From positions 174,944,479-175,008,478 of the forward strand of contig JAIOJX010000032.1 of assembly GCA_022376925.1 (NCBI GenBank): 64,000 bases of DNA, in the 5' to 3' direction. The translations under genes and the position numbers were made by a program. The number at the start of each line of letters is the position of its first letter. Position 1 is the stretch's first letter. This DNA is from Tragulus kanchil. Lineage: Eukaryota; Chordata; Mammalia; Artiodactyla; Tragulidae. Below, piece by piece: positions 55,333 through 64,000 of the stretch. The notes under the pieces were generated by a model that saw nothing but the letters and a program-made list of their open reading frames with translations, made no database searches and had not been told where the DNA came from.

Positions 55333-55545
55333 CATTGTCCACGAATATATTGGGCCTCAGACCTAGAGCTATTCAGTCACATCCTCGTGGGATAAGGGCT
55401 CCAAAGAAGGCTGAACAATGAAGCGCAGTTGGGCTGCTCTACCAAGGTTTCTTGGGCATCAGCAACTGGTGAGAGGATGTCTTCCTTTGAGAAGCTGCCT
55501 TTTCTTTTGAGTTATGCATGACCATCTCAGAGGTGCTTCTTCTCA

Positions 55546-55640
55546 TAACGGACTAAGGCCCAGAGAAGTGAAGGGAACTTCCCAAGTTCACACAGCCCAT
55601 CATTTACAGAGCCTTACCCTGAACCCAGGGATCCTACATA
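55546..55640 (-). mobile_element. MIR fragment
   Basis: GGCCCAGAGAAGTGAAGGGA then CCCAAGTTCACACAGCCCAT and CCTGAACCCAGGGATCC follow antisense MIR. Confidence 0.65.
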
Positions 55641-56055
55641 TGGGTGACCAAGGTCCTCATTCGATTTTCCCTGCTCCACACTCCAGGTGGGCACTACCCC
55701 CTTAGGCCGTGTAATGGGACATTCATTCAACAGACACACGGCGGGTCCCTTCTTGTGTTGGGGTGCACGCCTGGTGCTGGGGTGCAGGAGTATCAGCAGG
55801 GACTGTGGACAAGTGGCCATGGGCTTGGTCTCTGGAGACAGTCAGCAATGGTTTCAGATGGCAGCTTCCCCCTCATTAGCCAAGGGATGCTGGCCATATT
55901 TACAGAGCATTTGTAGGACGCCTGTCAGGCATGAGGTTGGGGGTGCAGTGGTGAACAAGGTGATATGTTCCCTTTTCTTTTGTAGTTCATAGTCCAGGGA
56001 GATAGATATCAGCAAAAAAAACTATAAAATGCTTGCTATGTGTGTGTGTATGTGT

Positions 56056-56236
56056 GTTAGTCGCTCAGTCATGTCTGACTCTTTGCAATCCCAGGACTGC
56101 AGCCTATCAGTCTCCTCTGTCCATGAAATTCTCCACGCAGGAATACTGGAGTGGGCTGCCATGCCCTTCTCCAGGGTATTTTCCTGACCCTGCATCGCAG
56201 GCAGATTCTCTGCCGTCTCAGGCCCCAGGAAAGCCC
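56056..56236 (-). mobile_element. Bov-tA SINE
   Basis: Antisense from GTTAGTCGCTCAGTCATGTC to CCCCAGGAAAGCCC. Preceded by a GT run at 56038-56056. Single copy. Confidence 0.9.
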
Positions 56237-56304
56237 ATTTGCTGTCTACCTCCGGGGTAAAGACTATGAAGGGAATGTGAGGGAGGTGGGAGACTCTGGG
56301 CCAC

Positions 56305-56400
56305 AGCAAGGTACTTCACTTGTTTAAGCTTACTTTTCGCATCTGCAACAGCAGGGTAGTAATATCCATCTCAGAGGTTTATTGGGAAGATTAAAAGAGA
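56305..56400 (+). mobile_element. MIR fragment
   Basis: GCATCTGCAACAGCAGGGTA, TAATATCCATCTCAGAGGTT and GGGAAGATTAAAAGAGAGGT follow the sense MIR 3' half. Confidence 0.55.
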
Positions 56401-56460
56401 GGTTCTATGTTCTTTTAAAGGGAGTGGTTATTTAGGAAGTGCGTTGTTGGGCTGCTTAAC

Positions 56461-56479
56461 AAATAATAATAATAATAAT
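56461..56479. repeat. (AAT)n microsatellite
   Basis: About six AAT units. Confidence 0.9.
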
Positions 56480-56807
56480 GCCATTTTCCTTCTCTTTCTG
56501 TGGGAAAGAGCAGAAGTGACTAGTGACTTGATTCTGTCCTCAGACCCTTTGCTGAAGCTCTTCTCTAAAATGAATCAGCATAATAACCAAGTGGCCAAAC
56601 CCACACCCATCTCCCGTGGGCGAGTCCCGCAAGGAAGTGTAGGGTGATTCCCTCCAGGAGACCTCCCAGCCCACCAGGGGCAGGGAAGGTTGTGCTCCTC
56701 TCTGGGTCCTATTTCAGATCAGTTGGGTGCTTTTGGCCACATTTCACAGAAAATGTAGCTCAGAGAGGCTTCCACGATGGGGTACTTTGCTGTCATAGTC
56801 AAGAACA

Positions 56808-59026
56808 AGTCCAGAGCGTGTGACCTTCAGGTGCTGGCTTCGGGGAGGCAGGTTGATGCTTTGGGGTCCTCGGAGTCCTGCTGGACATGGGACTGTCATC
56901 TGTGGACTGGTAGAAGCCCGTGCTTCTCGTCACCCGGAGACTCTTCCCAGAGCCCCAGGGAGAGGCTCTTACCTCCCGTCTCTGGCCAGCGCCCGGTCAC
57001 CCCCAGCGGAAGTGCCCCTCTGGCTTAGACCGGTTAAGAGCTCTCCTGCAGCGGGGGTCCCGGGTGGGCTGATGGTCTCCTAGAGCAAAACCAGGGCTTC
57101 TTCAGGAAAGCGAGCCGCAGGGCCAGGGACGCTGATGTGCTGCCTCACCTCTCCCTGTGGCTCATGCTCCTTGTTTGTGACACTTCCTGCCTCCTCCCTG
57201 GGTGCCTATGGGTCGAGGACAGGGTCTGGGGATCTTCAGGGCTTCCTCACTGCCCAGCTCATCCACTGACGTCTGAGCCAATTAGCTTTTCTTTTCTTTT
57301 CTTTTTTTTTAGGGAGTTTAAACAAAAACTCAGATGCCACCAGCATATCATGAATATGGAGACACTGCCATCCGCCGTTGTCTTTTCTCGATTCCTTGGT
57401 GATATCTTTTTTTTTTTTTAAACGATAATGCTGACAGCATGCTCACAAACCTACCGTATCCACAGCGAGCAGACAATTGGATTTTGCAACAATAACAGTC
57501 GACTCCTGACACATGTTTATGTGCATAGCTTCTTTTGTGGGGGGACATCTCACCTCTGTGGGTGACACTGGCTTTTCCTCATTACCTGGGATTCGCTCCC
57601 AGGTTCCATATCCTGGGGGTTTCGCGCTGAAGCCCAAACCAGGACAAAAATCTCTCTTTTTAAACACAAAAGGCCAAACAAACAATTAACACTTTAAACC
57701 TACCTGCACTTAGATTCCGCGTTTTCTTTTTCTTCCCCCCTAGTCTGTGATGCTTGTTTTCAAATTCCAAAATGTATTTCCAATCCATCCATGAAACCCA
57801 GAGGAACTTTCTCTGGATCGTTAACGATGGAATGTCAACGGGAAGCTGGGCTTGACACCCGGCATAAGAAATGACTCCGGAACTACAGAGAGGAGAAAAC
57901 AGAACTGGGCCCCCTGAACCCCATAAGAAGTCCAGAGGCGTGTGACCTTCAGGTGTTGGCTTCGGGGAGGCAGGTTGATGCTTTGGGGTCCTCGGAGTCC
58001 TACTGGACATGGGACTGTCATCTGTGGGCCGGTAGAAGCCCATGCTTCTCGTCACCCAGAGACTCTTCCCAGAGCCCCAGGGAGAGGCTCTTACCTCCCG
58101 TCTCTGACCAGCGCCGGGTCACCCCCAGCGGAAGTGCCCCTCTGGCTTAGACCGGTTAAGAGCTCTCCTGCAGCAGGGGTCCCGGGTGGGCTGATGGTCT
58201 CCTAGAGCAAAACCAGGGCTTCTTCAGGAAAGCGAGCCGCAGGGCCAGGGACGCTGATGTGCTGCCTCACCTCTCCCTGTGGCTCATGCTCCTTGTTTGT
58301 GACACTTCCTGCCTCCTCCCTGGGTGCCTGTGGGTCGAGGACAGAGTCTGGGGGTCTTCAGGGCTTCCTCACTGCCCAGCTCATCCACTGATGTCTGAGC
58401 CGATTAGCTTTTCTTTTCTTTTCTTTTTTTTAGGGAGTTTAAACAAAAACTCAGATGCCACCAGCATATCATGAATATGGAGACACTGCCATCCGCCGTT
58501 GTCTTTTCTCGATTCCTTGGTGATACCTTTTTTTTTTTTTTAAACGATAATGCTGACAGCATGCTCACAAACCTACCGTATCCACAGCGAGCAGACAGTT
58601 GGATTTTGCAACAATAACAGTCGACTCCTGACACATGTTTATGTGCATAGCTTCTTTTGGGGAGGACATCTCACCTCTGTGGGTGACACTGGCTTTTCCT
58701 CATTACCTGGGATTCGCTCCCAGGTTCCATATCCTGGGGGTTTTGCGCTGAAGCCCAAACCAGGACAAAAATCTCTCTTTTTAAACACAAAAGGCCAAAC
58801 AAACAATTAACACTTTAAACCTACCTGCACTTAGATTCCGCGTTTTCTTTTTCTTCCCCCCTAGTCTGTGATGCTTGTTTTCAAATTCCAAAATGTATTT
58901 CCAATCCATCCATGAAACCCAGAGGAACTTTCTCTGGATCGTTAACGATGGAATGTCAACGGGAAGCTGGGCTTGACACCCGGCATAAGAAATGACTCCG
59001 GAACTACAGAGAGGAGAAAACAGAAC
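56808..59026. repeat. Adjacent direct duplication T (offset 1121 bp), allele-like differences
   Basis: Copy 1 is 56808 to about 57905 (noisy to 57928), copy 2 is 57929 to 59026. At least ten clean substitutions, mostly transitions, are spread through the first 600 bases (GTGCTGG/GTGTTGG, CCTGCTGG/CCTACTGG, ACCCGGAG/ACCCAGAG, GACGTCTGAGCCAATT/GATGTCTGAGCCGATT). The start of copy 2 is also eroded (CATAAGAAGTCC for CATAGTCAAGAACAAGTCC). Confidence 0.9.
57290..57880. other. Repeat-free block, candidate conserved element (doubled)
   Basis: No interspersed repeat recognised. Contains GAGTTTAAACAAAAACTCAG (57314), a GTTTAAAC-type hairpin core, plus AACAATTAACACTTTAAACC (57679) and TGGATCGTTAACGATGGAAT (57813). 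Duplicate at about 58405-59000. No coding frame. Confidence 0.35.
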
Positions 59027-59345
59027 GAATCAAAGGATTCTTGCTCCCTCCCTTCAAAAAGTCACACTTTACTATTCCTCTCTCATTTCCATCAATCACC
59101 AGGGCAATACCCCCTAGATCAATGCATTAACTTGTTTGTTTTTTACAATGAAGGGAGACTTCATAGCCTCATCATTCATTCCAGAGTGTGGGGGAGAAAA
59201 ACAAAAGCCAGCCACCGAAATTTGCATGGTGCTCAATTATACATTAGTGAACATCACTTGGCAATCTGTTCATATCAATTTAATTGGATTTTAATACTGC
59301 CTCTGATCTTGTTTTCTAATTAACAGCAGTGCTTGGAAATAAAGC
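59027..59345. other. Single-copy AT-rich island, candidate conserved enhancer
   Basis: Contains an octamer ATTTGCAT at 59220-59227, CTCAATTATACATTAGTG just after, ATTTAATTGGATTTTAATAC near 59278, and CTAATTAACAG near 59317. No repeat recognised. The cluster of homeobox- and POU-type motifs in a repeat-free island is typical of developmental enhancers, but conservation was not tested. Confidence 0.35.
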
Positions 59346-60649
59346 AGAACCATGCACCCAGCAACACCTTTGATCTCAACCATATGGAGCTCTACCAAGC
59401 TCTGGAAAAAAAAAACCCCTGCCTCCACAATTGGCCAAGAACATTGAGGGCCCTCAGATGGCCGGATACCGCGTGGGTCGTTGCACCCTCTGACTGGTCC
59501 CTATGGCAAAAACAGAAGATTCATTTCTTAAGGTGGAGGCAAATGTGTTCCCAGTCTTGGGCGAAGTTGACGGGTTTTGCAGTTCAGTTTGGGGGACAAA
59601 TATTGGAAAAAACAGACCTGACCCCATGATTTGCTTTCGAGTGGGGCCTCACCAGCAGGACGGAGAGGGTATGGGGTGGCCTGCCGCAAGACCAGCCTCC
59701 CCTTGTCAGATGTGCCTGTAGACCTGCGTGGGGCACTCGTGCGGTTTGCCTTGCAGCCAACACTGGTTGAGGGAGGGGCCTCCTCTTTGCTTCTTTTGTG
59801 CCTCTTTTTTTCTCTCTGTTTCCTAAATCCTTAGGTCTTTCACCTTACTGATTTTATCTAGTGGATTGACCTGGAAAGCCTGATCAGAAACTGAGACAAA
59901 ATGAGGAAAAAAAAGAGTAAGACTGTGGCTAATGAAACAGCTGACTCCAGGGAAGCTGGACAGTGCCAGAGAGCAGGGGCTTGGGGGTGACCAGGGCCAA
60001 GGCCTTCATTCGGGTCCTTTGTTCGGCAGTGTGGGGCCCTAGCAGGTAGAGAGGCAGTTGCAGAGGGTGGGTGGGGACGGATGGTAGAGTACTGGCTCTT
60101 AGTAAAGATCCCTGTCCTTAGTCACGAGACCTCAGACCTGCCATTTAACCAATCGCAGTCCATAATGTGACCTCGAGCATGTCCCTTAACCTCCCCGTGG
60201 TGCCCCTTGCTCATGAACTGGTCTCTAGTTCCGAAATCCTAAATCTTGCCAAAGTCATTTCTTTTGTGGGTTGATAGCAGACTCATTTGGCAGCAGAAGA
60301 TGACCCGAACTGATGTGACACTTTGTAATCATAATTCATCCTACTTAATTTGGATATTCGTTCATTTTGCTGTAGAAATGGTAACGTTGGAGATGCAGGA
60401 GACAGGCCCCAGACTCCGCTGGGATACTGTGTATTACCTTTCTAAAACCCAGAGTATTCTGGATTCTCAACCACTTCGTGCCCCAAGGGTTTAAGATAAA
60501 GGACCCTGGACCAGAGCCTGCCCTGGGGATGTGAACCAGTCCACCCAGAGCAGCGATGCTCAGCCAGGATGGGGGCATTACCGCCAAGAGATATAGCCCT
60601 GCCTAGAGCCAACTTGTGTGGAGGTGTTATTATTGGCATCGACTAGGAA
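59346..60649. other. Single-copy stretch without a recognised gene
   Basis: Unique sequence of mixed composition. A weak MIR-like stretch may lie at about 60080-60200 (GACCTCGAGCATGTCCCTTA). No domain in any frame. Confidence 0.35.
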
Positions 60650-60851
60650 GGGTTTCCCTGGTGGCTCAGATGGTAAAGAATCTACCTGTGTGAGTTCGAT
60701 CCCTGGGTCAGCAAGATCCCCTGGAGAAGGCAATGGCAATCCACTTCCGTATTCTTGCCTGGACAATCGAATGGACAGAGGAGCCTGGTGGGCTACAGTC
60801 CACGGGTTTGAACAAGAGTCCCACAGGGCTGAGCAGCTAACACTCTCACTT
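60650..60851 (+). mobile_element. Bov-tA SINE with a small internal deletion
   Basis: GGGTTTCCCTGGTGGCTCAG head. About ten bases are missing between AATCTACCTG and TGTGAGTTCGATCCCTGGGT. Tail degraded (CACAGGGCTGAGCAGCTAAC). Single copy. Confidence 0.88.
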
Positions 60852-60935
60852 TCTTCTTCCTCAGGAAAAGACCAGGGATTATGCTAAATATCTTCAAAGA
60901 ACATGATGTTGCTCAGGACAGAATACTCTGGCCCT

Positions 60936-61229
60936 CTGGGCTTCCCTGGTGGTCCAGTGGGTAAGGACACCGCCTTGCAGTGAAAGGGGCACCAGTTCGA
61001 TCTCTGGCCTGGGAAGATCCCACGTGCCGCGGAGCGGCTGGACCGATGTGTCCAACGACCGAGCCGGAGCTCTGGAGCGCATGTGCCCAGAGCTGGTGCT
61101 CTGCGACAACAGAGGCCACTGTGATGGGAGGCCCACATGGGCCAAAGAACAAAAGATGGATGAAACTGAATAAATGAAAGACCAATAGAAGTGGCCCGCC
61201 CGCCCACTGCCTCCCCGCACCAAAAAAAA
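60936..61229 (+). mobile_element. CHR-type SINE with target-site duplication
   Basis: GGGCTTCCCTGGTGGTCCAG head, AGTTCGATCTCTGGCCTGGG near 60994, and a C/A-rich tail ending in an A-run. Flanks GAATACTCTGGCCCT (60921) and GAATCCTCCGGCCCT (61230) form an imperfect 15-base target-site duplication. Confidence 0.88.
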
Positions 61230-61244
61230 GAATCCTCCGGCCCT

Positions 61245-61786
61245 GAATGTCAGCAGTGCCGAGGATTAGAATCCTGCCCCGTAGATGCCAGCTTTCTTCT
61301 AGTTTCATGCTCTGTCTCTCTTTCTACATCTAGCAATTGCAGAGAATGGACATGTGCTTTGAAAGGTTTGGGGAAAATGGTATCAGACAGTACAAATGCA
61401 CTGGATCAACTTTGGCACTCTACAGGAACATGAACGGCCACTGGATTATTCAAAGGATTCAAGTGTGTGTTCTGTAACCTCTTCTTTTAGTGATCACTTA
61501 CTCACTTTCCTATCTATATACCTTGGGAACCCAGCAAAGTACAAAACACTTGTGAAGAGAAATTCTGGTCTCATTTTTATGGAGCTTACAGTCTAGTTCC
61601 TATCCCGTTAGAGCTGACCACTGATAGCTTGGTCTGCAATCTAGGTGTTCTTTAAAGCTATACTTCCTTTGACTTGTTTTAGCCTTTAGACTTCTCACTT
61701 ACCAAAGAACTCCTACCAATGCATGCACACCTCTTGTTACTAATTAGGGAATCTTCACATGCAAGATAAAACTCTTATTTGTCGTT
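61245..61786. other. Single-copy stretch without a recognised element
   Basis: A weak MIR/LINE2-like phrase near 61515-61600 (GGGAACCCAGCAAAGTACAA, ATGGAGCTTACAGTCTAG). Otherwise nothing recognised. Confidence 0.35.
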
Positions 61787-61930
61787 CATTTGCTCAGTTG
61801 TGTTCGACTCTTTGCCACCCCATGGACTGCAGCACAATGGGCTTCCCCGTTCTTCACTGTCTCCTGGAGCTTGCTCAAACTCATGGTCACTGAGCTGGTG
61901 ATGCCATCCACCTCGCTCATGCTCTTGTCT
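61787..61930 (-). mobile_element. BovB 3' end, short
   Basis: Antisense from TTTGCTCAGTTGTGTTCGAC to GTGATGCCATCCACCTCGCT. Single copy. Confidence 0.8.
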
Positions 61931-62639
61931 GGAAATTTAAACTGAGCATGCTGCCTGGCTCCTGCATCCTCTGAGCCTCCCTCCCTGGGACCACTTGACT
62001 CTTAGCAGCAGGCATAACCCCGGTGCTGACCTCTAGGACCAGAATTGCCTGGCTGGTGGAGCCTGAGGCAAAAGCTCCACTCTTTTAGCTCAGCATCACC
62101 TCTCTATGGGGTTGACCCTACCCCTGCCCTGGCGGACCATTAGCAGCCTTTGGGGTTTGGCATTGTCTCAGGTCCTGTTTGGGAACTGGGTTTATCTGCT
62201 GGAGACGATTCCAGGTGACTGGGGTCATCCCAGTTCCTTCATGCTTGGAATGCTAGAAAACGCCCCCAGAAACCAGATCCTGGCTCTACTCAGTGAATGA
62301 ATGACAGAGTATTCAGACATTGCCCATCTATCCCTGGGCCTCAGCCCCAGGCTGTCACATACCTGCTCCTCTGCTGTGGCATGGGTCACTCTGGCATCCA
62401 CCTGTCGGTTAAAACTGTCCTTGCTGAGCAAACCGGTGTCTGCCTGCAGGAGCTCCGTCTGACCACACTCTGCGCCATACTGTCTCATATTCATGCTTGT
62501 GTCCAGCTGTGCCCACCCCACCTGAGCTGTTTTGGAACCAAATCGTGTCACTTTTGAGTCAAACTTCACTTCCTTAGCACAATGCATCTACATTGTTTCC
62601 TGTATCAAGAGGTTTTTTTTCTCTCTCTCTTTTTAATTT
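61931..62639. other. Single-copy stretch without a recognised gene
   Basis: Unique sequence. The 120-residue minus-strand frame at 62225-62587 has no domain. Confidence 0.35.
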
Positions 62640-63330
62640 TCCAGTAAATGTTCCATTGACTGGATGTCCCATTGAAAGATTCTAGGTTGTTTCTAATTTG
62701 GGGATGCTATATATATATTCATATATAGGTTTTTATGGGAAATTAGGTTTTCTTGGTTAAAAATCTCGAGAGGGAATTACTGGTCATATGGCAACCATAC
62801 GTTTATTTTTATGAGAAACTAAAGAGTTTCTCCAAGAGAAGGCACTTGTTTGCATCTCCACCAGCAACGTGTAGGAACATAGCTGCTTTCCTTCCTGTCA
62901 GCACTCGGTGTTTTGTGTTTTTCATTTTAGCCATTCCAAGAGGTGTGTGGTTTGCATTTTCCGATATTGAGCATCTTTTCGTGTGTTTATTTGTCACCCT
63001 TGTGTATTCTCTGATGATATTCTTCAGGTCTTTTGTCCATTTGGTTATTGAGTTGTTTTCTCCTTTTGAGTAGTGAGAGGTATTCCTATGTTATGAACAC
63101 AAGCTTTTTATCAGAGTTGTGATTTGAAAATATTTTCCACAGTCCTTGCCTTATTTTTTGAGTTATTAACAGTATCATGTGAAGAGCATAAATCTTCCTT
63201 TGGATTAAATCTGATTTATCCGATGTGTCTTTTAAGATGGTACTCTTGGTATGGTATCACAAAAATCTTTACCTAACTTGAGGTTCCAGAGATTTTCTCA
63301 CATTTTCTTCTAGAACATAATGTGTCTTTA
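62640..63330 (-). mobile_element. L1M LINE 3' region, antisense
   Basis: Long ordered match to antisense L1M: AATTACTGGTCATATGGCAA (62776), TGCATCTCCACCAGCAACGT (62852), TTTTAGCCATTCCAAGAGGT (62925), ATTGAGCATCTTTTCGTGTG (62966) and GTCTTTTGTCCATTTGGTTA (63028). Confidence 0.85.
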
Positions 63331-64000
63331 GTCTTGAATTGGGAAAGGCTTTCTGCATTTATTAATGCCTTTGGCTCCTTTTGTAGTGCTCCTGATCAGC
63401 TTACTTTGCCCCACACTCTGCACCAGAAACTGCACCCAAAGTCCCACCTGAGCTGGAACAGAAAAGGACATACCCTTAATCTGATCTTTGCTTTAAGACA
63501 CCTTATCCAGCTCAGAGGATTTCCTGAACTTTGTCCTCTCCAACGTTCTATTTCTATTTGGGTTTAGAAAGAGTGGTTTTTCCAACCTCACAAGGCCCCA
63601 TGTTTCTGGATTTTCTCTTTTGCTTGTTAGCTGATTGGTTTTTACTGTTTCCTGAGCTTACCTCTTTCTTTGCAGTCTTTTCTTAGAAAAGATTGTAAAG
63701 GTGTATCTGATATACAAAACTTTTATTTATACAGCTCTATCCAGCTGTATCTGATATACATAAATTACTAATGCTGTGTTTTCAACTTTTTCCCTAGAGC
63801 CATAAGTTCAATAGGCACAGGTTCTGCCCTCCAAATGATCATAGGCAACAGTTTTAGAAAACAATTACCCCTGCATAACCTAGATGCCCATTTATGCATC
63901 CATCCTAATGTATCTGTTTTGTCACATCCCACCTCTTGATTGATACCCTGACATCACCTCCCTTAGAATTTTGAAAGATCTTCAGTGCCCTTCTGTCTAT
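63331..64000. other. Single-copy end of the window, nothing recognised
   Basis: AT-rich sequence. Possibly more diverged L1M to about 63700, but no phrase is firm enough to call. Confidence 0.3.

Noticed and set aside
944..59026. A satellite, CRISPR-like or multi-copy gene array
   Set aside because: Each duplicated unit has a different sequence; only its neighbour matches it. There is no common repeat or spacer structure.

Overview
The window is nuclear DNA of a ruminant, most likely a bovid. The evidence is dense BovB (RTE-type LINE) 3' ends, Bov-tA SINEs, and tRNA-Glu-headed SINEs of the CHR type, lying beside older mammalian repeats (L1, L1M, MIR, LINE2-like, one hAT-like element). I found no protein-coding gene, rRNA, functional tRNA or CRISPR array. 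Every open frame I examined is short, lies in a repeat, or runs across a duplication junction. The only protein-like remnants are decayed LINE reverse-transcriptase fragments: BovB near 51.0-51.3 kb and 52.1-52.4 kb, and L1 ORF2 near 13.8 kb. This looks like an intergenic or intronic interval with several candidate non-coding conserved islands.

The dominant structure is a series of twenty direct, adjacent, near-identical duplications between about 0.94 and 59.03 kb. Each pair has its own sequence, so this is not a satellite. The offset between copies is always 1,019-1,181 bp. Junctions (first base of the second copy) are near 2061, 4119, 5823, 8076, 9960, 12795, 16174, 19370, 21959, 24991, 29678, 35103, 37874, 43017, 44905, 47371, 49350, 51828, 53736 and 57929. 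Where two junctions are less than about 2.1 kb apart, the middle is present three times, by the amount expected from overlapping tiles. In many pairs the differences cluster in the last tens of bases of copy 1 and the first tens of copy 2, like poor read ends. The simplest reading is a tiling of overlapping fragments joined without trimming the overlaps. About 22 kb (about one third) would then be redundant, leaving roughly 42 kb of true locus. At least two pairs (12.8 kb and 57.9 kb junctions) also carry spread-out substitutions that look allelic.

Layout: 0-0.9 kb unique with a BovB/Bov-tA tail. 0.9-3.2 kb CHR SINE and L1M with a nested BovB tail, doubled. 3.2-6.85 kb unique GC-rich sequence, partly tripled. 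6.96-11.04 kb hAT-like remnant with a nested Bov-tA, a second Bov-tA and a GT microsatellite. 11.0-14.6 kb MIR, CHR, L1 and Bov-tA, plus a CHR SINE inside L1 with a target-site duplication. 15.0-17.3 kb old LINE2-like sequence. 18.2-23.4 kb CHR SINEs, BovB tails and a MIR. 23.9-26.1 kb unique/old repeat, doubled. 26.7-31.6 kb L1 and antisense L1M. 31.7-38.8 kb CHR SINEs, an LTR-like element, MIR, BovB and Bov-tA. 39-42 kb unique, then L1. 42-46 kb CHR, Bov-tA and BovB. 46.3-50.4 kb Bov-tA with CA repeat and unique sequence. 50.6-54.7 kb antisense BovB and a CHR SINE with a perfect target-site duplication. 55-59 kb SINEs, MIRs and a unique block. 59.0-64.0 kb is single-copy and holds the best candidate conserved island, two SINEs and an antisense L1M. 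Repeat family names come from remembered consensus features, not from a search.
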